DNA from: Streptomyces cyaneochromogenes
GTDB lineage: Bacteria; Actinomycetota; Actinomycetes; Streptomycetales; Streptomycetaceae
Reading direction: 5' to 3'
Assembly (NCBI RefSeq): GCF_003963535.1
Contig: NZ_CP034539.1
Location: forward strand, 7,688,001-7,752,000
Length of the DNA: 64,000 bases
Within the stretch, counting starts at the first letter, position 1, and every line of letters begins with the position of its first letter. The position numbers and the translations under genes are program-made. Under the pieces are notes generated by a model. That model made no database searches. It had not been told where the DNA came from and was given only the letters and a program-made list of their open reading frames with translations. Positions 1-8,900 of the stretch are shown piece after piece.

Positions 1-390
1 TTCGTGGACTGCCTGCGCGCGCTGCACGACGCCCGGCACACGGTCGCCGTGCGCGCCGCCTGCCGTGAACTCTCCGACCCCGCCTCCCCCGGAGCGGTCG
101 ACGCCGCGCTGGTCGCCGATGTCGCGGGCCGGCTGCACCGGGCGGGCCTCGACCACGTGGCCTGGACGCTGCTCGAACGGTTCCTGGAGAACGAGCAGTT
201 GGTGACCCGGGCCGATGTCGTGGAGGTCGTCGGTCAGGTGCTGGAGCTGCCGCTGCCGGACGCGGAGCTGCTGCTGCGGGCCACGGTGGGCCGCTGGTCG
301 GACGTGGGACACCGCGACGACACGGTGGCCGCGCTGCGGGCCGCCGGGCGGTTCGAGGCGGCCGACTGGGTCATCAAGTCCCTGCGGTGA
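1..390 (+). CDS. C-terminal part of an unrecognised protein (5' end outside window)
   Basis: The frame is open from base 1 and ends at TGA 388-390, so only the last 129 residues are present. They are Ala/Arg/Leu/Asp-rich and look helical, with no membrane segment or catalytic motif that I recognise. The 3' end overlaps the tail of the convergent permease gene by 17 bases. It is probably flanking chromosome rather than part of the biosynthetic cluster. Function not assigned. Confidence 0.6.
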   Translation, partial: FVDCLRALHDARHTVAVRAACRELSDPASPGAVDAALVADVAGRLHRAGLDHVAWTLLERFLENEQLVTRADVVEVVGQVLELPLPDAELLLRATVGRWSDVGHRDDTVAALRAAGRFEAADWVIKSLR

Positions 391-2179
391 CGGACCGCTC
401 CACCTCGAGCTCCTGGCGGGGAGCGGGCAGGGTGGGCGGAACCGCCCTCATGTAGCGCCGGCACGACCGGACCAGCAGCGGGAACACCACGGCGGCGGAC
501 AGAGCGGTGACCGGCAGCGTCACCCGGGCAAGGCCGTACTCGTGCCCGAGCAGCGTGCACAGCACGAGCACCGCCAGATACGCGAGGAACAGCAGCACCG
601 GCCGGACCGCGGGGTCGTAGGGGTCGGCGAGGCGGGAGACGTGCTCCCGTGCGTCGTAGCGCCGCAACAGACGCCCCACGACGGGCAGGTCGAGCGCCGC
701 CAGCCACGGCAGCCCGAGCAGCAGCGCCGAGCCGATCGCCACGGCGGCCATGCCCCGCCACACGTCGTCCCACCGCGCCTCGTGGATCACCACGGCGATC
801 GCCACGAACGCGGTGTAGGACAGGACCAGGTGCACCACCCGCCGCGGTCCCCGGAACCCCGCCGGTCTCAGCGCCACCAGGACGACGCCCGGCATGGCGT
901 ACACGACCAGCGCGGGCACGCTGTTGAGGGCGACCAGCTCCTCCCAGCTGCCCCGCGTCAAGGTGAGCATCACCAGCCCTATGGCGAAGTTGACCAGCAG
1001 GATCATCCAGTACGCGTCGATCGCGCCGCCCCGGAACCGGAATGAGGCCCGGCGGGCCGTCTGCAGTCCCCGGTGGGTGAGGTGGGCGCGGCTGAGGGCG
1101 GCGACCTCACGGGTCAGCGCGTGGGTGAAGACGATGCCGGAACCCATCGGGGACAGCAGCGCGTTCACGCGGATCAGCCAGCCCAGTCCGGTCAGCTGCA
1201 GCCCGAAGGCCAGCTGGGCGTACGGCGATTCGAGCATGTTCCCGTCGAGCAGCCCGCAGTGCCGGCCGAACACCCACTGCAACGCCGCGTACAGCAGGAA
1301 CGCGCCGACGAGGGTGCCGTACACCGCCCACCGCAGCCGCGCGGCCTCTCCCACGCCGCGCCGTTTGACGTTGCCTGCGAAGTCGAGCGGGGCCTGGAAG
1401 CCGATGTACGCGTAGATGATGCTTCCGCCCAGCACCGTGTACAGGAAGTGCGACGGATTCCCGGCCTGTTCCCGCAGCTTCCCGGCGGTCCCCTCCTGCC
1501 CGCTGAGATACCAGACCTCGTCCGGCGCGCACTTGTGCGAGGCGTCCAGCGCGGCGAGCCCCAGAAAGACGACGACCAGCAGCGGGATGACGATCTTCAC
1601 CACGGTGACGAAGAGGTTCAGCCTGATCAGCCGACGCGGCGGCAGCAGGTTGAGCCCCACGATCAGCGCCATGAACGCGACGGCGACCAGCAGACCCATG
1701 GTGGAGAGGTCGTAGGGCTGGTCCACGTTCCTCGCGAGATCGCCCGCCCGCTGCAGGTCGTCCGAGTGCTTCAGCAGCGAGGGAAACTCGTACGCCAGCC
1801 CGCGGACCATGGCCGCCGCCTCGCTCGCCGGGTTCGCGGCGTACACGATCCACAGCCCGGCGGCCACCACCGAGGCCACGAGCGGCCCGGCCGCCTGCAG
1901 CGGGAGAAAGATCAGCCCGCCCGTCTTGGGGACGGCGATCCCCAGCTCCACCATCACGGCGGCGATCAGCAGCATCAACGCCGCGCCGGCCACCCACCCC
2001 CACACGGTGTACTTGCCGAGCCCCCAGAAGGCGGGACCGGCGGCCAGCAGCCAGCCGGAACCAAGGACCCCGCCGGCGGCGAGACCCACGAGATCCAGGG
2101 TGGACAGCCGCCGCCCCTCGTCCGCGTCCTCCGTCGAGCCCGCCGCTACCGTGTCCCGGCCGCCGCTCAACCAGCCCAA
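374..2179 (-). CDS. APC-superfamily amino-acid permease
   Basis: This 601-residue polytopic membrane protein starts with a short charged tail. The first hydrophobic stretch follows at about residues 28-50, with a Gly-rich GVLGSGWL motif of the kind that opens APC permeases. At least ten more hydrophobic stretches come after it. It would import or exchange amino acids or amines at the cytoplasmic membrane; the substrate cannot be read from sequence. The start is a TTG at 2177-2179, preceded by a strong AAGGGGGAG ribosome site 3-4 bases away; no ATG nearby is as well placed. It is convergent with the partial gene to its left. Known for the family: 12 helices and proton-coupled uptake. Whether it belongs to the cluster is unclear; I treat it as flank. 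Confidence 0.85.
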   Translation of the reverse strand: MGWLSGGRDTVAAGSTEDADEGRRLSTLDLVGLAAGGVLGSGWLLAAGPAFWGLGKYTVWGWVAGAALMLLIAAVMVELGIAVPKTGGLIFLPLQAAGPLVASVVAAGLWIVYAANPASEAAAMVRGLAYEFPSLLKHSDDLQRAGDLARNVDQPYDLSTMGLLVAVAFMALIVGLNLLPPRRLIRLNLFVTVVKIVIPLLVVVFLGLAALDASHKCAPDEVWYLSGQEGTAGKLREQAGNPSHFLYTVLGGSIIYAYIGFQAPLDFAGNVKRRGVGEAARLRWAVYGTLVGAFLLYAALQWVFGRHCGLLDGNMLESPYAQLAFGLQLTGLGWLIRVNALLSPMGSGIVFTHALTREVAALSRAHLTHRGLQTARRASFRFRGGAIDAYWMILLVNFAIGLVMLTLTRGSWEELVALNSVPALVVYAMPGVVLVALRPAGFRGPRRVVHLVLSYTAFVAIAVVIHEARWDDVWRGMAAVAIGSALLLGLPWLAALDLPVVGRLLRRYDAREHVSRLADPYDPAVRPVLLFLAYLAVLVLCTLLGHEYGLARVTLPVTALSAAVVFPLLVRSCRRYMRAVPPTLPAPRQELEVERSVTAGT

Positions 2180-2270
2180 CTTCTCCCCCTTAACCGGAGT
2201 TGCGGAGAAGCTACGCTAGCCGCATCGGGAGGGGTCCCGGCGGGCTTTCGGCCGAGGACCACCGTGATCC

Positions 2271-3179
2271 CTACGGACGGAGCACCACCTTGCCCACCGT
2301 GCGGCGGGCGAGCAGGTCCTCGTGGGCGCGCCGCGCCTCGGTCAGCGGATAGTCGCCGCCGACGACCGGCCTGAGCCGGCCGGTGGCCGTCAGACGGAAC
2401 AGCTCCTTCAGCGGCCCCTCGATCGCGCCGGGCGCCGCCAGCGTCGGCCGCAGCCAGAAGCCGACGACGGACGCGTTGAGCCGGCCGAGCCGGGCCGGGT
2501 CGACGGGCGTGAAACCGCCGCGCGAGGCGTTGCCGTACGTCACGAGCCGCCCGAAGGAGGCCAGCGAGTCCAGCGCCTGGTCGAAGAGCTGCCCGCCGAC
2601 CGCGTCCAGGACGACGTCGGCCGGCTCGCGCAGCGGATACCCGGCGATTTCGTCCGCGCCCAGGTCCAGAACCAGCCGCTCCTTGGCCGGGGTGGACACC
2701 TGCGCGAGCACCCGTCCGGCACCGAACTCCTTGGCCAACTGCACGGCCAGGCTGCCCACTCCACCCGCCGCGGAGTGCACGACGACGGTCTCGCCGGCGC
2801 TCATCCGGGCCGCCGAGCGCAGCAGGTGCCAAGCGGTCAGGCCCTGCATGTTGAGGGCGAGCGCCTGCGCGGCGTCGAGGTCGTCCGGGATCTCCACGAG
2901 CCGGGACCCGGCGGCCACGACCTGCTCGGCGTAGCCGTTCGAGACCCAGGCCAGGACCCGCCGGCCGTCGGCCGTGCGGCCCACGACCTCGCTGCCGGGG
3001 ATGTGCGGGAGCTGGTCCGCGTCGAGATAGGAACCGTCGGTCCGGTGGGTGTCCGCGAAGTTCACACCGGCGGCCTCGACGGTGATGAGCACCTCCCCCT
3101 CGCCGGGGGTGGGAGTGGGCAGCTCCACGGGCGTGAGAACCTCGGGGCCGCCGAAGCGGTCGAAGCGTATGGCGATCAT
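2271..3179 (-). CDS. Zinc-independent NADPH:quinone oxidoreductase (MDR family)
   Basis: This protein of about 302 residues has the two-domain medium-chain dehydrogenase/reductase plan. A GroES-like N-terminal half carries the motif around AAGVNFADTHRTDG, followed by a Rossmann half with HSAAGGVGSLAVQLAK at about residue 135, which binds NADPH. The zinc-ligand cysteines of alcohol dehydrogenases are missing, as expected for quinone-oxidoreductase (QOR) types that reduce quinones or enones. I chose ATG 3177-3179; a TTG two codons upstream is possible. It is divergent from the TetR gene at 3369, across a 189-bp gap with a perfect inverted repeat, so that regulator may control it. Cluster membership is uncertain. 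Confidence 0.85.
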   Translation of the reverse strand: MIAIRFDRFGGPEVLTPVELPTPTPGEGEVLITVEAAGVNFADTHRTDGSYLDADQLPHIPGSEVVGRTADGRRVLAWVSNGYAEQVVAAGSRLVEIPDDLDAAQALALNMQGLTAWHLLRSAARMSAGETVVVHSAAGGVGSLAVQLAKEFGAGRVLAQVSTPAKERLVLDLGADEIAGYPLREPADVVLDAVGGQLFDQALDSLASFGRLVTYGNASRGGFTPVDPARLGRLNASVVGFWLRPTLAAPGAIEGPLKELFRLTATGRLRPVVGGDYPLTEARRAHEDLLARRTVGKVVLRP

Positions 3180-3190
3180 GGTCAACGGTA

Positions 3191-3216
3191 ACCCGCGGGG
3201 CCGCGCCCCCGCGGGT
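3191..3216. promoter_or_regulatory. Inverted repeat in the divergent promoter region
   Basis: Perfect 10-bp arms (ACCCGCGGGG at 3191-3200 and its complement at 3207-3216) with a 6-base spacer lie 12 bases upstream of the quinone-oxidoreductase start and 150 bases upstream of the TetR start. It could be an operator or a short hairpin in the leftward leader. No protein can be assigned to it. Confidence 0.5.
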
Positions 3217-3250
3217 GGTTCGCAGGCTTGGTGACCCCCGTATTGCGGAC

Positions 3251-3268
3251 GGTCAACTTCCGGTCAAT
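3251..3268 (+). promoter_or_regulatory. Direct repeat with 11-bp period (SARP/PhoP-box-like)
   Basis: GGTCAAC at 3251-3257 and GGTCAAT at 3262-3268 are separated by 4 bases, giving an 11-bp period. SARP activators and PhoP bind heptamer direct repeats with this spacing (established). The repeat sits about 100 bases before the TetR start. There are only two units, so it could be chance. Confidence 0.3.
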
Positions 3269-3368
3269 CGCCGGGCAAGTGCTCCTCGTCCGTCTTGCCC
3301 TGCGCCGATGCTGTGGCATCTTCTCGTGCCCACAACAAGTCGCGCGATGTCACCCATGGAGCGCCAAC

Positions 3369-4052
3369 ATGGCCCAGCAGCACCGTGCTCAGAGCACACG
3401 CCAGGAACTGATCCGGTCGGCCGCGGAGGTCTTCCACCGCTGCGGATACGCCGATTCCTCGATCACCACGATCAGTTCGCGGGCGGCGGTGAGCAACGGG
3501 GCGCTGCACTTCCACTTCAAGAGCAAGCGCGCCCTGGGCGAGGCGGTCGAGGCCGCCGCCGCGCACAAACTGCTGTGTCTCACGGGCCCCGTCTCGCTGC
3601 GCCACCCCGACCCGCTGCGCCACCTCGTCGACACCTCCGAGGCACTGGCCCGGGAGATCAAGGGCGACGCGGTCCTGCGGGGCGGGTTCAGCCTCTGCGA
3701 CGACGCGGGCTGGCACGGCGGCGTGGACCTGTGGGAGCAGTGGCACGACTGGGTGCACCTGATGCTGACCGTCGCGCGGGACCGGGGCGGACTGGCCCCG
3801 GACGTCGACCTCGCCGACGCGGGCTCGGCCATCACGGCCGCCGTGGCCGGGTTCGCGGTCCTTTCCCGGAAGCAGCCGCGGGCGTCCTCGCCGCGTGCCG
3901 TCTCCGGCTTCTGGCGGCTGATGCTGCCCCGGCTCGCGGGCGACGGGACGCGACGGCAGGCCGCCGCCGACCGCACCGCGCCGATGGTCTGGCCCGCGGA
4001 GGGGAGTCCGGAACAGTGCTGGGAACTCGAAGGGGCCTGCTGCGTGGCCTGA
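3369..4052 (+). CDS. TetR-family regulator, butyrolactone-receptor-like
   Basis: This 227-residue protein has an N-terminal TetR helix-turn-helix: residues ~10-55 include SSITTISSRAAVSNGALHFHFKSK. That matches the ArpA/ScbR-type pattern (ALYFHF-x-SK). The C-terminal part holds WEQWHDWVHLM followed by a GGLAPDVDLADAG-like stretch. These are typical of gamma-butyrolactone receptors and the pseudo-receptors found in antibiotic clusters. The start is ATG 3369 with GGAG 8 bases before it. It may repress the flanking quinone-oxidoreductase gene and the thioesterase gene downstream. It is a second receptor-like protein besides the one at 54547. Which of the two, if either, binds a butyrolactone cannot be told from sequence; a pseudo-receptor role is my guess. 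Confidence 0.8.
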   Translation: MAQQHRAQSTRQELIRSAAEVFHRCGYADSSITTISSRAAVSNGALHFHFKSKRALGEAVEAAAAHKLLCLTGPVSLRHPDPLRHLVDTSEALAREIKGDAVLRGGFSLCDDAGWHGGVDLWEQWHDWVHLMLTVARDRGGLAPDVDLADAGSAITAAVAGFAVLSRKQPRASSPRAVSGFWRLMLPRLAGDGTRRQAAADRTAPMVWPAEGSPEQCWELEGACCVA

Positions 4053-4164
4053 CGACCCGTTTGTGCGCGGCTTGTGCGCCCTTTGAACACCCGCACGCAC
4101 CATGGGGGCCAGTAGGCCGCCGCAGGTGGCGCGTTGCCGAGGACGACGAGGACGGGGAGTCGCA

Positions 4165-4941
4165 GTGGGAAACGAGTGGTTCCGCAGGTTCGGCCACCCC
4201 ACCGGCCCGGCCCGGTCCGAGAGCCGTGCACCGAGGCTGTTCTGCTTCCCGCACGCCGGAGGAGCGGCCAGTACGTTCCTGCAGCTGGCCCGGGCGCTGA
4301 CGCCGGACTTCGACGTCCTGGCCGCGCAGTACCCCGGCCGCCAGGACCGCCGCCGTGAGCAGCCCCTCACCGACATCGTCCGCCTCGCCGAGGCGCTCGC
4401 GGACCATGTGCCGGACGGGGACGAGCGGCCCTTCGCCTTCTTCGGACACAGCATGGGAGCCGTCCTCGCCTACGAGGTCACCCGAGTCCTCCAGGAGCGG
4501 CGGATGCCCGGCCCCGCGGCACTCGTGCTGTCCGGCCGGCGCGCCCCCACCCCGCGCACGAGCCCCCACGACAGGCTGAGCACGGACGCGGACATCCTGC
4601 GCGCGGTCCGCCAACTGGGCGGCACCACCCCGCAGTTGCTCGACGACCCCGAACTCCGCGACATGGTCATGCCCGCGCTGCGCGCCGACTACCGGGCGAT
4701 CGGTTCGTACACGTGGCAGCCCGGGCCGCCGCTGTCCATACCGCTCACCGTGCTCGTCGGCGACCGGGACCCGGTGGCGAGCGTCGCCGAGGCGCGGGCG
4801 TGGGAGAACCTCACCACCGCACCGGCCCGGACGTACGTCTTCGACGGCGGCCACTTCTTCCTGGACGCGAACCTCCCGCGCGTGGCCGAGACGGTCAACG
4901 ACGCCCTCGGCCACCTCACGGCCGTCCCCGCGACACGCTGA
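4165..4941 (+). CDS. Type II (editing) thioesterase
   Basis: This 258-residue alpha/beta hydrolase has the TEII nucleophile motif GHSMGA (Ser about residue 96), an Asp in LVGDRDP and a His in GGHFF near the C terminus, so the triad is complete. The N-terminal LFCFPHAGGAAS is the usual TEII oxyanion-region motif. Known role: removes stalled or wrongly primed acyl groups from PKS carrier proteins. The assembly line here ends in a reductase and has no TE domain, so this is the only stand-alone hydrolase for the pathway. The start chosen is GTG 4165 with GGGGAG at 4154-4159. An upstream in-frame ATG at 4102 would add 21 Arg-rich residues and lacks a ribosome site. Confidence 0.92.
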   Translation: MGNEWFRRFGHPTGPARSESRAPRLFCFPHAGGAASTFLQLARALTPDFDVLAAQYPGRQDRRREQPLTDIVRLAEALADHVPDGDERPFAFFGHSMGAVLAYEVTRVLQERRMPGPAALVLSGRRAPTPRTSPHDRLSTDADILRAVRQLGGTTPQLLDDPELRDMVMPALRADYRAIGSYTWQPGPPLSIPLTVLVGDRDPVASVAEARAWENLTTAPARTYVFDGGHFFLDANLPRVAETVNDALGHLTAVPATR

Positions 4942-4976
4942 CGCCGCAGCGAGCGGTGCCTTCGCGGCGGATCCGG

Positions 4977-5051
4977 CACATGGCTTCGCCACACATGGCT
5001 TCGCCGCACATGGTTCCGCCACACATGGCTCCGCCACACATGGCTCCGCCG
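4977..5051 (+). repeat. Five tandem 15-bp repeats
   Basis: Five head-to-tail units of about CACATGGCTYCGCCR run from 4977 to 5051, with few mismatches between them, and then decay. A 15-bp unit keeps reading frame and would encode a five-residue repeat (H-M-A-S/P-P). They fill most of the gap between the thioesterase and the next gene. Confidence 0.9.
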
Positions 5052-5120
5052 CACACCGTCGTACCTCCGGCCTCCCTCGTCCTCGCCGCACTGGTCGTAC
5101 CCGCGAAAGGAAACGAGTGA
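4980..5120 (+). CDS. Possible small repeat-containing ORF coupled to the next gene
   Basis: Starting at ATG 4980, the tandem repeat can be read as a 46-residue peptide: five MxxPH-type units, then a hydrophobic tail VVPPASLVLAALVVPAKGNE. Its TGA (5118-5120) overlaps the GTG start (5117) of the following gene, an arrangement typical of translational coupling. Against it: there is no good ribosome site before 4980, and repeats often make accidental ORFs. I rate it as a candidate leader peptide only. Confidence 0.25.
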   Translation: MASPHMASPHMVPPHMAPPHMAPPHTVVPPASLVLAALVVPAKGNE

Positions 5121-5845
5121 CCCACTGGGACGACGTGTTCGTCGCCGCCACCGGGCCGGAGTCCGTGAGGGACTCGATGACCAGGGACGACATCGACCTG
5201 GTCGTCCACGCCTGGTGCGGCGGACGGCGCCGGCCGGGCCGTACGGCCGAGCGCCGGGCCCGCGCCACCGCGCTGCAGATCTTCCGGCCGGCCGACAGCG
5301 GCCTTGCCGCGCTGCACGTCGCGGCGCGCTACCTGTCCGCCTCGGACGAACTGCGCGCCGCCCTGGTCACCGGGGAGCCCGCCGCCGTGCCCGCGCACCC
5401 GTTCTCCGGCCGGGCCGCCGAGGGAGGTGAGGCCGGAGCGGTCGTCGCCAGGGGCGCGGGGACGGCCCGGATACTGTCGACCGTGTTCCTCGGGGCGCCG
5501 CCCGACGAGGCGCTCTTCCGCGCGGACCTGCCGTGGCGGGAGCCTTCCCCCGCCCGACACCGCTCAGGACCGCTGTCACTCCCGCGTCGGCGGCGCGGCA
5601 CGCCCCCGCCGGACCGCGGGGACGTATCCCTGCTCGAAGGGCCGGAGCGCAAGGCCGTGGTCCAGGCGTTGGACGAGGCGGGCGGAACCCTGTCGGACGT
5701 CGCGCGGATCGTACGCTCCGCCGACCAACTCGCCGCGCTCGCCGCCCTGTTGCGGCGCGAGCCCGACGACGAGGCTCCCCTGGTCGTGCTGGCCGGAGCG
5801 GGCAGTGGGCCGGACTTCGGCTGCGCCGTACTGAAACCGGTGTGA
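5117..5845 (+). CDS. Unrecognised 242-residue protein
   Basis: I do not recognise this protein. It starts at GTG 5117 with GAAAGGAAAC upstream. The N-terminal ~115 residues look folded and include an Arg-rich stretch. The middle (about 135-170) is Pro/Arg-rich and probably a linker. The last 75 residues again look folded, with helices around KAVVQALDEAGG and ADQLAALAALLRREP, and a strand-like LVVLAGAGSGPDFGCAVLKPV at the end. No signal peptide or membrane segment is visible. It follows the thioesterase gene on the same strand and ends 92 bases before the convergent PKS gene, so it is likely part of the cluster. Confidence 0.7.
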   Translation: MTHWDDVFVAATGPESVRDSMTRDDIDLVVHAWCGGRRRPGRTAERRARATALQIFRPADSGLAALHVAARYLSASDELRAALVTGEPAAVPAHPFSGRAAEGGEAGAVVARGAGTARILSTVFLGAPPDEALFRADLPWREPSPARHRSGPLSLPRRRRGTPPPDRGDVSLLEGPERKAVVQALDEAGGTLSDVARIVRSADQLAALAALLRREPDDEAPLVVLAGAGSGPDFGCAVLKPV

Positions 5846-5886
5846 CGGGCGGCTGCGGCACCCGGGAAGCCATGGCGACACGAACG

Positions 5887-5930
5887 CGGGGAGGGGCCGG
5901 GTACCGATGGCGGTACCCGGCCCCTCCCCG
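5887..5930. terminator. Strong bidirectional terminator hairpin
   Basis: Perfect 20-bp arms (5887-5906 and 5911-5930) around a 4-base loop lie between two convergent genes, the 242-residue protein ending at 5845 and the PKS gene ending at 5937. The symmetry allows it to stop transcription from both sides. There is no U-tract, as is common in Streptomyces. Confidence 0.85.
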
Positions 5931-5936
5931 CTCATG

Positions 5937-8900
5937 TCACACCGAGCCCGCGCTCACCGGGGCGTCGGGGAAGTAGCCCCTGCTCACGAAGAAGGCGACG
6001 TACCGGGCGAACAGCTCCGGTGTCATCTCCGGGCACGCCACCCCCGTACCGGCGAGGGCCTCTTCGGTGCCGGTGGTGTCGAAGCGCGGGTAGAACCGCC
6101 GGCTGTCGGTCGCCAGTACCTCGAATGCGTCGAGGAGCGGGTTCATGGCGTTGTCGGTGTCGGACGCCACCCGCGCGTACCACTCGTCCCAGCCCAGTTC
6201 CGCCAGCCCGTAGCCGGCCGAGCGGAAGTGCTCGACGCAGGCGGCGAAGTCCAGGCTGCTCGGGTTGGACAGGTGGAACGTCCCGCCAGCGGCCTTCTCC
6301 TGCCGGGACATCGTGAGGATCGCCTCACTGACGTAGTCGACGGGAACGGGGTGCACCGCCGCCGACAGGCCCTCGGGGACGGCGCCCGCCTGGAGCAGAC
6401 CCTTCAGGCTCAGCCACACGAAGTCCTGTGTCTGGCAGGCACCGTTGACCCGGTCCCCGGACACCACGTCGACGCGGTACACACTGACCGGCAGGCCGCG
6501 CTCCCGGGCCAGGCCGATCATCTGCTCGGCCACCCACTTGCTCTGCACGTACCCGGTCGGCAGCTCCCGCGCCGGACCCGTCGGGTCGTCCTCACGCACC
6601 GGTACGCCCTCGGTCAGCGCCTTGGGGAAGACGCCCACGGTGGAGACGTGGTGGACGGGGACGGTGCGGTGACGGGCGGCCAGGCGCAGAATCTCCTCGG
6701 TGCCGCGGACGTTCGTGGCCTTGAGTTCCGTGTACGGGCGCAGCCAGTGGACGTGGGCACCCGCGTGGTACACCGCGTCGACCGTGCGCGCCAGGTCGTC
6801 GAACTCCGCCTCGCCGAGGCCGAGGCACGGCTCGGAGAGGTCGCCCACCAGGACGGTGACACGGGCGAAGTCCACTTCGTCCTGGAGCCCGTACCACTCC
6901 AGGTTCGCCCGCAGCCGCTGCCACGCCGCTGCCTCGTCGGCGGCGCGCACCAGGCAGTGCACCCGCGCCCGGGTCCCGCGTAGGAGGTCGCGCAGCAGGA
7001 ACGCTCCGAGGAACCCGGTCGCCCCGGTCAGCAGCACCGTGTCGGGGTCGACGGCCACCCGGATGACCTCGGACGCCGGACGCACGTCCTCGGCCAGCCG
7101 GACCTCGGCCTCCAGATCGACGGCCGGCCGGGCCGCGGCCCCCTGGCCACCCGGCCCGTGCAACGCCGTCTGCAGCAGGTGGCCGGCGAGTTCACGCGGG
7201 CTCGGCCGGTCGAAGACCAGCCCGCTCGGTAGCGGGCTGCCCACGGCCGCCGAGAGACGGTTGCGCAACTCCACGGAGGTCAGCGAGTCGAGACCGAGAG
7301 CGCTGAACTGCTGCTCGGGGTCGACGGCGCCCCCGGTGGCGTCCGGGTGGCCGAGCACCGCCGCCACCTGGGCCCGTACCAGCGCGAGGACATGCTCGTA
7401 GCGTGCGGCGTCGTCGAGCCCGGCGATCTGGTCGGCCAGCGCCAGGGCGGCGGTCGCGGAGTTGACCGCCGTACGCCGCGCGGGCGTGCGGACCAGGCCC
7501 GTCATCACCACCGGTGCCTGTGCCGCGTTCTCCCGCAGGGCCTCCCGGTCGACGGGCGTGGCCACGACCGCCGCTTCGCCGAGGGCGAGCGCGGTGTCCA
7601 GGAGCGCCGGGCCGGTGCTCTCCTCGATGGGAAGCAGTCCGGAACGGGCGATCCGCTTGAAGTCGGCCTCCTCCATGTGCCCGCTCATCCCGGTGGTCTG
7701 CGACCACAGACCCCACGCGACCGACGTGGCGGGCAGGCCCTGGGCGGCCCGGTGCTGGGCGAGGCCGTCCAGGAAGGCGTTGGCGGCTGCGTAGTTGGAC
7801 TGGCCGGGGCCACCGACCACGCCCGCGACGGACGAGAACAGCACGAACGCCGACAGGTCGAGATCACGGGTCAGCTCGTGCAGGTTCCAGGCGCCGTCCA
7901 CCTTCGGGCGCAGCACCGCGTCGAGCCGGTCGGCGGTCAGCGTCGACACCAGACCGTCGTCCACGACACCCGCGGTGTGCACGACGCCGGTCAGCGGGTG
8001 GGCGGCGGGCAGATCCGCCAGCAGCGCCGCGAGCGCGTCCCGGTCGGCCGCGTCACCCGCGACGAACGTGACCTTCGCCCCCAACTCCCCGAGCTTCCGG
8101 CCGAGTTCACCGGCACCGGGGGCCTCGGGGCCGCGCCGGCTCAGGAGGACGAAGTGCGCGACACCGTGCTCCGCGGCCAGGTGCTGGGCGAACAGGCCGC
8201 CGAGGGCGCCCGTTCCGCCGGTGACGAGGACCGTACCCCGAGGGTTCCACGCGCCCGTCGCGGCTCGCGCGGCGTCGGCGTCGACCGGGTTCAGCCGGGG
8301 GACGAACACCCGCCCGTCCCGCAAGGAGGCCTGCGGTTCGCCGGAGGCCAGGACGCGCGACAGCGAATGCCGCCGCTCGGCCACGGTGTCCGCGTCCGCC
8401 GCGGCCTCATGGTCCAGGTCCCCGGCGGCGACGTCGACCAGCACCACGCGGCCGGGCGCCTCGGACTGGGCCGAACGCACCAGACCCCACAGCGCGGCCG
8501 CCGCCGGGTCCGGGGCCTCGGCCGGCGCGACCGCCACCGCGCCCCGGGTGAGCACCACCAGGCGGACCCCGGCCAGTTCGTCGTCCGACAGCCAGTCCCG
8601 CAGCAGCGCCAGCATGCCCCGGGTCATCTCGTGGGCCGTGCCGGCGACATCGCCGCCGTGGGATGCGCCGCACATCACGGCCACCGCGTCCAGGGGACGC
8701 CCCGAACGGACGGCCCGGCGCACCGCCGCCACATCGGCGAGGAGTTCTGCTTCCGGGCCCTGCGGCCACGGCCCGCCGACACCGGGCGCCACCTGGCCGA
8801 GTACGGCCCAACGCGGGGCGTCCGAAGGCTCCGTGAGCGTGATCGGCCGCCACGCCACGGAGAACAGGGAGCCGAGCCGGGCGGCGTGGTCGCCGGCCGG

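Noticed and set aside
5937..7300. C-terminal domain of the last PKS as a thioesterase
   Set aside because: It has a Rossmann TGATGFLG motif and YVQSK instead of a GxSxG hydrolase motif, so it is a reductase.
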